Shown: piece by piece, positions 1-5,974 of the stretch | Numbering within the stretch: position 1 is the stretch's first letter | How the letters are laid out: each line of letters opens with the position of its first letter | Virus record (IMG/VR): IMGVR_UViG_3300009506_000059 | Coordinates: 1-45,654 of that record | Length of the DNA: 45,654 nucleotides | Origin: a virus | Direction: 5' to 3' (one strand) | Position numbers and translations under genes: made by a program | The notes under the pieces: generated by a model | What the model was told of the DNA's origin: nothing | Seen by the model: only the letters and a program-made list of their open reading frames with translations | Databases searched by the model: none

Positions 1-82
1 CATCAGTGTTTACGGCGAAGAAAAGTGGAATCAGAACCTCTGGCACTTCGTTTACTGGTGGGAAGAAATCGAGGTTAAATAA
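1..82 (+). CDS. C-terminal fragment of ASCH-like phage protein (second copy of the end of the 44969 gene)
   Basis: Reading from base 2, this stretch encodes the last 26 residues, ending in WWEEIEVK, of the protein that is complete at 44969-45592. It is partial only because the circular molecule was opened inside the gene. The stop codon TAA (80-82) directly abuts the ATG at 83. Confidence 0.9.
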   Translation, partial: ISVYGEEKWNQNLWHFVYWWEEIEVK

Positions 83-144
83 ATGGCTAAAGTAGAAGAA
101 GAAATCGAAAAGATAAATAAATATCAGGCCGAAAAAGACGAGAA
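1..144. repeat. terminal direct repeat, left copy
   Basis: The first 144 bases are identical to the last 144 (45511-45654). The repeat joins the end of the 44969 gene to the start of the 83 gene, both of which read through the junction. This is what a circular assembly of a circular or circularly permuted genome gives. It is also compatible with a short exact terminal redundancy. Confidence 0.95.
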
Positions 145-352
145 TCGCCGGGCCAAAGAGCTTGTAATGATAGACCGGCCACTATGTAAGGACTGTCAGA
201 GGCTCGACTGCAAGGAAGGTCTATTATTCTGTCGAAAATACAACGTATATCGAGACATTGACTCAAGGCAGATAACCTTATACTCGACCCCAGAAGAAAC
301 GAAGCTCTGCGACTTTACACCAAAGATAAAAGGAAAAGATGGAACTGAATAA
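83..352 (+). CDS. small cysteine-rich hypothetical protein
   Basis: This is an 89-residue charged protein with a lysine/glutamate-rich, probably helical N-terminus. A central cluster, CKDC-x4-C-x6-C, could bind zinc, with another cysteine near the C-terminus. The ATG directly follows the stop codon of the ASCH-like gene, so the two are probably co-translated. I do not recognise a family. Such small Cys-cluster proteins are common among phage early genes and may bind nucleic acid or host proteins. The first 62 bases recur at 45593-45654. Confidence 0.75.
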   Translation: MAKVEEEIEKINKYQAEKDENRRAKELVMIDRPLCKDCQRLDCKEGLLFCRKYNVYRDIDSRQITLYSTPEETKLCDFTPKIKGKDGTE

Positions 353-404
353 GATAGTACAAGGAGCAGGCCAAAGGCCAGATGGCATTATTTAGGAGAT
401 AAGT

Positions 405-503
405 ATGCTATTAGAGACTACTATCGGTGACGGAATTTTAGGTTTTGGAGCGTGTTTGAGCATAGCCCTGATGTTTTATGCACTGATGAAATATAGAAAA
501 TGA
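405..503 (+). CDS. 32-residue membrane miniprotein
   Basis: The ATG at 405 follows a good Shine-Dalgarno sequence (AGGAG, 394-398). The product has one hydrophobic stretch (roughly residues 10-27, GILGFGACLSIALMFYAL) followed by a basic tail (MKYRK), as expected of a single-pass inner-membrane peptide. Its TGA overlaps the next gene's ATG in an ATGA junction, which supports real translation. The function is unknown. A holin-like role is possible, but nothing specific shows it. Confidence 0.6.
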   Translation: MLLETTIGDGILGFGACLSIALMFYALMKYRK

Positions 504-961
504 TACCCCCGACACTACAGGAAGTTGAGACTTACGTTAAAGATAACGGCTTTCATTTCTCGCCGATAAAGTTTATCAGGTATTATGAAGAGGCCGAACC
601 GCCGTGGACTTACAAAAAGGGCAAGAAACGTGTCCCCGTTGAAAACTGGAAGCACAAGGCGCGAATGGTCTGGGAAGAGATAGCCATAAAACAGCCGCAC
701 CGCTGTTCTCACGGCTCGTGGGGCAGTTGTAAGAAGCCCGGAGTTTATGTAAGCGGTCAGGACAGGGACGGGCACCCTTATTACTACTGTATCGACCACA
801 AGCCCCAACCCAAACCGTTACCCAAAGACCACATAGTAAATACTATCAAGTTCAAGACGATACCTTCACCTGAGGTAAATGTAAATAACGAAAGAAACAG
901 GCAGTTGGATAAATTAGAAAGGAACGAAGATGGATGTAAAAGAAAAAACAAAGTTACTTAA
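500..961 (+). CDS. replisome-organiser-like protein with Cys/His cluster
   Basis: The first ~55 residues match the pattern of C-terminal motifs in phage replisome organisers and DnaD-like proteins: PPTLQEVETYV, then a Phe/Tyr-rich helix, then NWKHKARMVWEE. A potential zinc site follows (CSHGSWGSC about residue 69, then YYYCIDH about residue 95), and then a basic tail. In this family the motif helps load the host helicase at the phage origin. That is the only visible hint of a replication function in the genome. The start overlaps the 405 gene by ATGA. Homology is inferred from pattern alone. Confidence 0.6.
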   Translation: MIPPTLQEVETYVKDNGFHFSPIKFIRYYEEAEPPWTYKKGKKRVPVENWKHKARMVWEEIAIKQPHRCSHGSWGSCKKPGVYVSGQDRDGHPYYYCIDHKPQPKPLPKDHIVNTIKFKTIPSPEVNVNNERNRQLDKLERNEDGCKRKNKVT

Positions 962-1343
962 AGAACTTGGGATGGATGCTGTGGCCGAGACTATCCTGAA
1001 AAAGAAGCGTGGCCGAGACAGGCTGTTAAAAGCAGTCGAGAAATATCAATATGCTACAGGTGAGGACATTGATGATTTTAACGAGGAAATCAAATCTCAG
1101 GGTAGAAGGCTTGTAATTGTTGAGATTAAAGACTACAAGCGCCTTCCCCCTGATGATGTACTTGAAGCGCTCAAAAAGGCTCAGGCAGATGATTTATTCG
1201 ACTCTTTTCATATTGCTTATATTGAACGTGTCAAAGACCCGATTCTTTTCGGTAAAATCAAGGCATTTAAGAATCTGTTTTTCTATATTGCTCAATGGGG
1301 CGATGACGTGAAATTCGAGGAAATATTAGGGACTGAATATTGA
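930..1343 (+). CDS. hypothetical protein, early region
   Basis: This 137-residue protein starts inside the 3' end of the preceding gene (32-base overlap) and has good codon structure. It has a basic helical N-terminus (KKKRGRDRLLKAVEKYQ) and a mixed alpha/beta remainder, with no catalytic motif I recognise. Its TGA overlaps the TTG start at 1340. Function unknown. Confidence 0.7.
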   Translation: MDVKEKTKLLKELGMDAVAETILKKKRGRDRLLKAVEKYQYATGEDIDDFNEEIKSQGRRLVIVEIKDYKRLPPDDVLEALKKAQADDLFDSFHIAYIERVKDPILFGKIKAFKNLFFYIAQWGDDVKFEEILGTEY

Positions 1344-1741
1344 GTTATTTTCAGGCACAATTGTTGGTGGGGGAATCAATATTTAAGATTGAAGCTATTG
1401 ACAGTCCAGTGGACTATTTACGAATATTTACCCCATTGCCAATACCAATAAGGGCGTATGAGAATCATTATGGGTTCTCTTCGTTAACAGTAGATACTGC
1501 AATATTGGTTTTCAAGTTAGACCACAGCGCTTCTTATGGGCAGACTTATGCAACTAAGCCAATGCTTACATACCGCTTTGTTTACTCGGAGGGAACGGAG
1601 AAACATTCCTGTCCGATGCAAAATACAATTGATATTGATTTCCCGCCAACTGATAAAGTGAACCTTAATAACCTTAAAGATAAATTCCGCAAAGGTGAAA
1701 AGATGGTAGAATTATTAAAAAGCTACTATCAGACTGGATAA
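1340..1741 (+). CDS. hypothetical protein, TTG start
   Basis: The 133-residue reading frame begins at a TTG that overlaps the TGA of the previous gene (TTGA), with AGGG about nine bases upstream. No ATG lies near the N-terminus, so TTG is the most likely start. The sequence looks like a beta-rich globular protein and I recognise no family. Confidence 0.65.
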   Translation: MSYFQAQLLVGESIFKIEAIDSPVDYLRIFTPLPIPIRAYENHYGFSSLTVDTAILVFKLDHSASYGQTYATKPMLTYRFVYSEGTEKHSCPMQNTIDIDFPPTDKVNLNNLKDKFRKGEKMVELLKSYYQTG

Positions 1742-1756
1742 ACTGGAAGGCAGAGC

Positions 1757-2137
1757 ATGAGTTTGTATATAAAAAACATTAATTGCGGGGACGTATTGTG
1801 TTGTAAAAAGAAGCCTGAAAATGCTTATATCGTGGTTGGCTTTGACGACAAGCATATTCACCTTGCAGCGATATTTTATATTGAGGACGGCTGGAATGAT
1901 GCCGTAGCAATGTACGGGTGCGGTTTGAAGGTTGACGGTTTATATCTTAATGCGATTGACGATATATCTTCGGAATACAAGCGGGTTGGCAATATTTATA
2001 AATGGCGGGAAATATTCAAAAAGCAAATCGAAGAAATAGTTAATAAACCGCGAAGATTCTGTAATAAATGTATCCATCGTAAATGTAAGAATTGCCGAAT
2101 AATGGACGCTATAAAAAAGCAGGAAGGCAGAGCATGA
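1757..2137 (+). CDS. hypothetical protein with C-terminal Cys4 cluster
   Basis: This is a 126-residue protein. The N-terminal ~90 residues look like a small beta-barrel-type domain, with GDVLCCKKKPENAYIVVGF near the start. The last 25 residues carry C-x2-C-x3-C-x2-C (CNKCIHRKCKNC), a probable zinc knuckle in a strongly basic context that suggests nucleic-acid binding. AAGGCAGAGC precedes the ATG, and the same AAGGCAGAGC motif precedes the next gene. Confidence 0.7.
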   Translation: MSLYIKNINCGDVLCCKKKPENAYIVVGFDDKHIHLAAIFYIEDGWNDAVAMYGCGLKVDGLYLNAIDDISSEYKRVGNIYKWREIFKKQIEEIVNKPRRFCNKCIHRKCKNCRIMDAIKKQEGRA

Positions 2138-2391
2138 TCCACAGATACATACCGGAAGAGGGCGATAAATTCAGGGTTTATGTTATCACAAGAATTGAGG
2201 ACGGAAAGTATTACGGCAAGGACATTAACACGGGCCAGATATTCACCTGCACCGACAGAACTCCTATATATATCCATGCAGGAGACAGGAGGTTCAGGCA
2301 CAGTTTTATAGAGCATAAGAATAAGAAGAAGCCGAAAAAGCTGGTATTCAACTATCTGTTTGAAAAAGTAAGCCACCAGGACTCACTCTGA
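2134..2391 (+). CDS. small hypothetical protein
   Basis: An 85-residue protein starting at the ATG that overlaps the preceding TGA (ATGA), with AGGAAGGCAGAGC as ribosome binding site. A longer TTG-initiated reading is possible but would lack such a site. The sequence (IPEEGDKFRVYVITRIEDGK) suggests a small beta-barrel. It is the last rightward gene before the leftward operon. Confidence 0.65.
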   Translation: MIHRYIPEEGDKFRVYVITRIEDGKYYGKDINTGQIFTCTDRTPIYIHAGDRRFRHSFIEHKNKKKPKKLVFNYLFEKVSHQDSL

Positions 2392-2422
2392 GGGCTTAAC
2401 GGGTGTATTATGTATCGCAATG

Positions 2423-2438
2423 CTCTGATATATCGGAG
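2423..2438. terminator. weak bidirectional terminator-like hairpin between convergent genes
   Basis: CTCTGA (2423-2428) pairs with TCGGAG (2433-2438) across a UAUA tetraloop, including one G-U pair, and TTTA follows. It sits in the 48-base gap between the rightward gene ending at 2391 and the leftward operon ending at 2440. The U-tract is short, so termination efficiency is doubtful. Confidence 0.35.
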
Positions 2439-2439
2439 T

Positions 2440-2670
2440 TTAGTTATCGCCAATTATTTCCGTGTAAAGATAAACAAACTCCATAACCTCACAAAAATCT
2501 ATACCGCATTTTAGGCAGGTTGCTGTTTGGTGCGCCGTTGAAGGCTCGCCCCAAGCAATATCCGTAGCGTCCCAATCAAGATCATTACCCGTTGCTCCAC
2601 ATTTCGGGCACTCACTTAAACATCGTTTCTGGTTTTCTTCCAATTCAAATTGTGTTGTTTCTGCTTTCAC
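2440..2670 (-). CDS. zinc-ribbon miniprotein, GTG start
   Basis: A 76-residue protein with CPKCGATG near residue 21 and CLKCGIDFC near residue 53, forming a two-knuckle zinc ribbon. The start is a GTG overlapping the TAG of the upstream gene (TAGTG), so translation is coupled. Phages often carry such ribbons as small transcription or host-interaction factors. The specific function is unknown. Confidence 0.7.
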   Translation of the reverse strand: MKAETTQFELEENQKRCLSECPKCGATGNDLDWDATDIAWGEPSTAHQTATCLKCGIDFCEVMEFVYLYTEIIGDN

Positions 2671-2996
2671 TATTCTGCTCCTTTCGCAGCGGCGAGGGCT
2701 TGCTCAAGAGTTTTCTGCAATTCAATATCGGCCTCACAATTACTTCCGTAGTTTTTCTTTTCAGAAAGCAATATTTCTCTGATATAATCATTGCTCGCCT
2801 CTAATGCTTCCACCATCTTATCAAATGTGCCTGAATTAAGTAGGTTTACTGCCTGTACTATCCGATGGGCGTTGGCCTCATCAGTTGTTCCGCATCTGCA
2901 TCGAGCGATTGTCATTGAAAACGGTTCACTGTCTAATATTATCCTGTGTTCTGCGCCGCTTGTAACAACAATCCATTTCCCTTCTGTGTGTTTCAT
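2670..2996 (-). CDS. small phage protein of the HTEGxW...ANAxRIVxAVN family
   Basis: This 108-residue protein begins KHTEGKW and contains DEANAHRIVQAVNLLN near residue 39. I recognise that layout as a very widespread small phage protein family of unknown function. The C-terminal half is a charged helix ending EQALAAAKGAE. The ribosome binding site is AAGGCAAGG. Confidence 0.75.
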   Translation of the reverse strand: MKHTEGKWIVVTSGAEHRIILDSEPFSMTIARCRCGTTDEANAHRIVQAVNLLNSGTFDKMVEALEASNDYIREILLSEKKNYGSNCEADIELQKTLEQALAAAKGAE

Positions 2997-3018
2997 TTTA
3001 TACCTTGCCTTTCTGCTT

Positions 3019-3186
3019 CTAAGAGTTCAATGGTTTTGGGTTTCTTTCTCTGTATTTTCTTTCGATGGAGCAATCTTCATAATAACTACTCCACAACTGG
3101 CATTTCTCTTTCTGGCAGTCAACCATCATTGTCTTATAACCCCTATCAAGTATCGGTCTGCTCATAATTGGACATATCTTTTCCAT
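3019..3186 (-). CDS. 55-residue Cys-rich phage miniprotein (CPxMS / CQLW type)
   Basis: The product starts MEKICPIMSRP and continues with DCQKEKCQLWSS and DCS, giving four spaced cysteines. This CPxMS...C...CxLW...C layout is common in small phage zinc-binding proteins. AAAGGCAAG lies just upstream of the ATG. It belongs to the leftward operon. Confidence 0.7.
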   Translation of the reverse strand: MEKICPIMSRPILDRGYKTMMVDCQKEKCQLWSSYYEDCSIERKYRERNPKPLNS

Positions 3187-3217
3187 TTTACTTGCCTTTC
3201 TGCCCTGTATGCGGGCT

Positions 3218-3233
3218 GGTTAATTAATTAACC
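3218..3233. repeat. 16-base perfect palindrome
   Basis: GGTTAATTAATTAACC is a perfect palindrome that covers the stop codon of the small membrane-protein gene at 3220-3381. It could be an operator or protein-binding site, or by transcription a short AU-rich hairpin. Nothing else indicates which. Confidence 0.4.
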
Positions 3234-3381
3234 ATATAATAATAAACGGTACATTCACCGCAGCCATTAAAAGGCATATTCCAGTAGTTATAGCGCGAAC
3301 TTTTTTTGGGGTGCAAGGAAAGCAATACCAATTAACGACAGCTAATGTTGAACAAAATACAAATGTAATTAAATTACACAT
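3220..3381 (-). CDS. 53-residue two-pass membrane protein
   Basis: I chose the ATG at 3381 because AAAGGAAG lies just before it. A longer GTG-initiated form lacks such a site. Two hydrophobic segments (about residues 3-18 and 29-52) flank a short basic, Cys/Pro-containing loop (CFPCTPKKVR), as in a hairpin membrane protein. Function unknown; a holin or superinfection-exclusion-type role is only a possibility. Confidence 0.55.
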   Translation of the reverse strand: MCNLITFVFCSTLAVVNWYCFPCTPKKVRAITTGICLLMAAVNVPFIIIWLIN

Positions 3382-3404
3382 AATTCCACTTCCTTTCTCA
3401 AAAT

Positions 3405-3475
3405 AGCCCCCGACCACAATAAATGACCAGTTTATCGAAAGGATTGCCTTGCGGCAATGCTGACAGCCGGGGGCT
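3405..3475 (-). ncRNA. intercistronic branched hairpin element
   Basis: AGCCCCCG (3405-3412) is perfectly complementary to CGGGGGCT (3468-3475). Inside it are ATAAA/TTTAT (3419-3423/3431-3435) and ATTGCC/GGCAAT (3443-3448/3453-3458). On the leftward transcript the latter closes a GCAA tetraloop. Together they make a compact branched fold between two leftward genes. It may stabilise mRNA or regulate expression. Confidence 0.45.
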
Positions 3476-3487
3476 GAAGTTTATGGT

Positions 3488-3667
3488 CTATACTGTCTTT
3501 ACGGTTTTTGTTTCGCTGTTGTATAAGAAACGGTCTCCGTCTTTTATATGTTCAGTTTCATATAGTAAACACGGGCACTCCACGCCATCCCTGTTATAAA
3601 GGTAGTTGTTACAGTGCAGGGCATCTCCTCTCGTTTTACAATGATATTTTCGATATTCTCTTAACAT
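3488..3667 (-). CDS. small hypothetical protein
   Basis: A 59-residue protein from the ATG at 3667, which has GAAAGGGG five bases upstream. It has cysteines at HCKTRGDALHC and ECPC, so a metal site is possible. It lies between two hairpin-bearing gaps of the leftward operon. No family recognised. Confidence 0.6.
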   Translation of the reverse strand: MLREYRKYHCKTRGDALHCNNYLYNRDGVECPCLLYETEHIKDGDRFLYNSETKTVKTV

Positions 3668-3701
3668 TTTAACCCCTTTCAATAAAGTTGGTCAATATTC
3701 A

Positions 3702-3732
3702 CAAGGCGCAGGCTGCGAACAGCCCGGCCTTG
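3702..3732 (-). other. intercistronic hairpin with UUCG loop
   Basis: On the leftward transcript CAAGGC pairs with GCCTTG, and inside it GGCTG-UUCG-CAGCC forms an extra-stable UUCG tetraloop hairpin. No U-tract follows, so an mRNA-processing or stability element is more likely than a terminator. Confidence 0.5.
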
Positions 3733-3738
3733 AGGATA

Positions 3739-3894
3739 TTAAGAGCTTGCCTTAATTAGACATTCTACAATGCTTTTATATGGGCCTTTACATTCATACT
3801 GGGGCTGTAGTTGATTGCGGTGTTTCTCACTAAGTTGATAAGCTGTCCATCTTTCCTCTGTACCTTTTTTCCGAATAATATACCATTTTTTCAT
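3739..3894 (-). CDS. 51-residue hypothetical protein
   Basis: The ATG at 3894 follows GAAAGGATAATGAG. The product begins MKKWYIIRKKGTEERWTAYQ and carries two cysteines (YECKG, VECLIK). It is probably a small alpha/beta protein. Placement, spacing and ribosome binding site match its operon neighbours. Function unknown. Confidence 0.55.
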   Translation of the reverse strand: MKKWYIIRKKGTEERWTAYQLSEKHRNQLQPQYECKGPYKSIVECLIKASS

Positions 3895-3932
3895 CTCATT
3901 ATCCTTTCAATAAAATAAATGGTCTTTAATAT

Positions 3933-3969
3933 ACACACTCCGCTCTATCCGAGATAGAGGGCGGTGTGT
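3933..3969 (-). other. intercistronic two-segment hairpin
   Basis: ACACAC (3933-3938) pairs with GTGTGT (3964-3969), and CTCTAT (3943-3948) pairs with ATAGAG (3954-3959). A four-by-four internal loop separates the two stems. The hairpin lies in the gap between two leftward genes, like those at 3702-3732 and 3405-3475. Confidence 0.45.
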
Positions 3970-3974
3970 TTATA

Positions 3975-4148
3975 TCAATTACCACTGTCAAACACTACCC
4001 GATGTTTAGAATCTTTTACTTTTATGCCTTCACCTACAGGCCAATCTGGATGATGCAGAGCTTTTGCCGATTTGACAGCTTGTGCCTTTGTTTCAAATTT
4101 ATCTAAGCAGTGAGAGTTCTGATTGTGATATTTAATTGTGTAATACAT
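3975..4148 (-). CDS. 57-residue hypothetical protein, first gene of leftward operon
   Basis: The ATG at 4148 has GAAAGGA six bases upstream. The product begins MYYTIKYHNQNSHCLDKFET and looks like a small beta-alpha-beta protein, comparable to other tiny phage proteins with no known function. A putative leftward promoter lies about 45 bases upstream. Confidence 0.55.
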   Translation of the reverse strand: MYYTIKYHNQNSHCLDKFETKAQAVKSAKALHHPDWPVGEGIKVKDSKHRVVFDSGN

Positions 4149-4190
4149 GATTCATCCTTTCAATTAAGTTTACTGGTCAATTCTTTATAT

Positions 4191-4220
4191 ATAATACGAC
4201 AGATAAGCCCTGCTTGTCCA
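4191..4220 (-). promoter_or_regulatory. putative sigma70 promoter for the leftward operon
   Basis: On the minus strand TGGACA (4220-4215) is followed after 18 bases by TATTAT (4196-4191), five of six matches to each consensus box. Transcription would begin near 4184, about 35 bases upstream of the first leftward gene. The AT-rich context makes chance matches likelier. Confidence 0.45.
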
Positions 4221-4328
4221 GAAAAATATGCTAATACTAAGATAAGAATAACTAATATTGTATTAAGTGTATATAAACAATAGACTTGTGTAATGTGTTT
4301 CCTTGATATTTTTACATCAAAAATTGTT

Positions 4329-4357
4329 TTGACAAAATAAACTTTCACTTGTAATAT
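4329..4357 (+). promoter_or_regulatory. strong sigma70-type rightward promoter
   Basis: TTGACA (4329-4334), a 17-base spacer and TAATAT (4352-4357) make the best sigma70-like match I found in the window. It points toward the terminase and virion genes and diverges from the leftward promoter at 4191-4220. The predicted start of transcription is about 4364. Confidence 0.7.
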
Positions 4358-4363
4358 TCTATT

Positions 4364-4446
4364 TTATGGAAGTAATTACTTATGTTACGGATGATATTAA
4401 GGGTGGGCCCAACTCTTTTTTTGACTTGCAAGCCCGCCCTTTTTTT
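4364..4446 (+). ncRNA. short promoter-to-terminator RNA (~83 nt)
   Basis: A transcript from the promoter at 4329-4357 would reach an intrinsic terminator after only ~83 bases. I see no ribosome binding site or plausible gene inside it. It could be an independent small RNA. It could also be a leader whose terminator must be overridden to express the late genes, as with the lambda pR' leader, 6S RNA and tR'. The second reading is inference from layout. Confidence 0.5.
4401..4446 (+). terminator. intrinsic terminator
   Basis: GGGTGGGC (4401-4408) pairs with GCCCGCCC (4432-4439), with one G-U, across a 23-base loop, and T4440-4446 follows. This is a canonical GC stem plus U-tract. The loop itself also contains a run of seven T. 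Confidence 0.75.
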
Positions 4447-4740
4447 ATAGACAATGCAGGCAGAAAAAGAGTAGCTCAGTACTCGAATAGCCGTCAAAAC
4501 AGGGGCCTGAACTGGCAGGGTGACGGACAACAGCCAGACAAGCACTATCAACAAAAGCCAAAGAGCTCCGAAAGTGTTTGTCCTGTTGTTGATATAAGGT
4601 ACTCGGCAGGATATAAGGGGTTAAGATATAAAAACCTTTGCCCTGCTTGCTGTTATAATAGTAATAATTCTCAGATAGCTGCTTAAAGTTATTATAAGGG
4701 GAATATCTGGGAAAACCCTGAAATATCAAGAAAGTTAGTT
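4447..4740. other. stretch without a supported gene
   Basis: I find no convincing gene here. A 106-codon frame opens at 4366, but it would start at the transcription start site, has no ribosome binding site and runs through the terminator. Small features are a GAGTA/TACTC hairpin near 4470, direct copies of ATATAAGG near 4592 and 4612, and GTTAGT-TATG-ACTAAC (4734-4749), which puts the next gene's start codon in a hairpin loop. Confidence 0.5.
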
Positions 4741-4869
4741 ATGACTAACAAAGTTAAAAAGAGAAAACAAAAAAGGCCTCACTGGACAGAATATAAGAAA
4801 ATCCCCTATGAGGACTGGAAGCATCTCAAAAGTATTATAGGCAAGGATTACACAAAGGTATCGGCTTAG
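4741..4869 (+). CDS. 42-residue basic miniprotein
   Basis: The reading frame begins MTNKVKKRKQKRPHWTEYKK and is strongly basic at the N-terminus, which would suit RNA or DNA binding. The ATG lies in the UAUG loop of a perfect GTTAGT/ACTAAC hairpin, which may control initiation. The ribosome binding site is weak. Function unknown. Confidence 0.4.
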   Translation: MTNKVKKRKQKRPHWTEYKKIPYEDWKHLKSIIGKDYTKVSA

Positions 4870-4882
4870 TTGTAGGGCTGAC

Positions 4883-5062
4883 ATGGATATATTAAATAAA
4901 GGTTGTTTACAGAAAGCTAAACCTCAGACAATACAGAAGGTTAATAAAGCAAGAGCTCACATGAATTGTCCTGAAAAGCTAAGAAGCTGGGTATTGAATG
5001 AAGAAAGAAAAATTGACCAAAAATACAAAATACAAGAGCCAGAGAATAGACTCAACAAATAA
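4883..5062 (+). CDS. 59-residue hypothetical protein
   Basis: ATG at 4883 after TAGGG. The product is rich in lysine, asparagine and glutamine, with two isolated cysteines (NKGCLQK, HMNCPEK). It overlaps the 4998 gene in another frame by 65 bases, so one of the two starts may be wrong. No family recognised. Confidence 0.4.
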   Translation: MDILNKGCLQKAKPQTIQKVNKARAHMNCPEKLRSWVLNEERKIDQKYKIQEPENRLNK

Positions 5063-5132
5063 AAAGGACTGGCAGCAGAGGATCATGGATAAAAACCCGT
5101 GGCTGACCTCGGTAAAAAGGTTATTTGAATGA
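4998..5132 (+). CDS. 44-residue protein resembling the N-terminus of a phage HNH-type protein
   Basis: The C-terminal part, KKDWQQRIMDKNPWLTSVKR, resembles the KxWQxRVMxxxPWL segment that starts many small phage HNH-like proteins. Here the frame stops before any catalytic motif. Its TGA overlaps the next ATG (ATGA), which argues that the frame is translated. It may be a remnant or a stand-alone domain. Confidence 0.4.
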   Translation: MKKEKLTKNTKYKSQRIDSTNKKDWQQRIMDKNPWLTSVKRLFE

Positions 5133-5287
5133 ATGAGTTATACGAACAAGCAAAAAGACTAAGACCAACGATAATATCACCAAACAAGGGCGATTTCATC
5201 AAAGAATGGATAAAAGCACATAGAGATAGTGCATGGAAGTATAAAATTATCACCCCTGAACAACTTAAAAGAGGTATATCTGAATAA
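5129..5287 (+). CDS. 52-residue hypothetical protein upstream of TerS
   Basis: The gene starts at an ATGA overlap with its upstream neighbour, and its TAA overlaps the ATG of the TerS gene (TAATG), so all three are probably co-translated. The product (GDFIKEWIKAHRDSAWKYKI in the middle) is charged and probably helical. Function unknown. Confidence 0.55.
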   Translation: MNELYEQAKRLRPTIISPNKGDFIKEWIKAHRDSAWKYKIITPEQLKRGISE

Positions 5288-5721
5288 TGGCAAGTAGAAT
5301 GACACAGGAAAAAGCTGAATTAATAGCTAAACAGCTTATATTGAATAACTTCGATAAAGCAGCTACATTAATAGCCTGTGGATATAGCCCTCTATATGCA
5401 AAGTGCGGAAGAAGAGAAGAAACCTACAACAATGTACTCGTTAAGGCAGAAATAGCTAAAATAAAGGCCGAAACAGAGGAAAAGTACATAATAGATAGAG
5501 ATAAACAGCTAAAACACCTGATTGAAGTAAGAAATGAAGAACATGAAAAAGGCCTTTATTCGGCCTTAAACACAACTAACGACCAGATCAATAAGAATTT
5601 AGGGCTCTATGAAGCAGATAACGAGCAGCGTAAGGAACAAAATGAGCTTGACCTTGAACAGCAGGCCTTAATTGAGGAGTTTATGGCCTTCAGACGGCTT
5701 AAAATGTTAAATGTGTCCTAA
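5287..5721 (+). CDS. terS: terminase small subunit
   Basis: This 144-residue protein has the terminase-small layout. An N-terminal helix-turn-helix-like region (residues ~8-45) contains NNFDKAATLIACGYSPLYAK. A helical oligomerisation segment (DRDKQLKHLIEVRNEEHEKG, then ALNTTNDQINKNLGLYE) and an acidic coiled tail follow. TerS recognises the packaging site and delivers DNA to TerL, here at 9139. The gene order supports the call even though about 3 kb of small genes and an HNH gene lie between the subunits. Confidence 0.75.
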   Translation: MASRMTQEKAELIAKQLILNNFDKAATLIACGYSPLYAKCGRREETYNNVLVKAEIAKIKAETEEKYIIDRDKQLKHLIEVRNEEHEKGLYSALNTTNDQINKNLGLYEADNEQRKEQNELDLEQQALIEEFMAFRRLKMLNVS

Positions 5722-5761
5722 TGTACTTAAATATAGAGATTGTCCATTACAGGGGCTGTGA

Positions 5762-5974
5762 ATGGCCTTAAACGATAAACTGTACTACTGTATGAAGTGT
5801 GAAGCGTATCATTCAGCCAATGACTGTGTCGTAGACGTGCCCTGTTTGGGCTTTCCACAAGGGGGGGCCTCTAAAGAGGAGGTAAAACCCCCAATGGGGG
5901 CGGTGTCTTTTAATGATAGTAACCCCCTCCATGCCACTAAAAAACCAAATACCTTAAAAGGTCTTGACATATAG
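5762..5974 (+). CDS. small CxxC protein
   Basis: A 70-residue protein beginning MALNDKLYYCMKCEAYH, a single CxxC knuckle, with a Pro/Gly-rich low-complexity remainder. A possible 16-codon reading frame (5711-5761) precedes it. Its stop codon lies within the 5' strand of the long RNA stem described at 5969-6086. Function unknown. Confidence 0.5.
   Translation: MALNDKLYYCMKCEAYHSANDCVVDVPCLGFPQGGASKEEVKPPMGAVSFNDSNPLHATKKPNTLKGLDI

Noticed and set aside
2791-3231. 146-codon rightward frame
   Set aside because: It is antisense to three leftward genes that have good ribosome binding sites and recognisable Cys or HTEG motifs.
4160-4348. 62-codon leftward frame with a hydrophobic segment
   Set aside because: GTG start without a ribosome binding site, and the frame contains the putative leftward promoter. 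The hydrophobicity is explained by AT-rich DNA.
4366-4686. 106-codon rightward frame after the strong promoter
   Set aside because: It would begin at the transcription start site, lacks a ribosome binding site and runs through a clear intrinsic terminator. Composition does not look coding.
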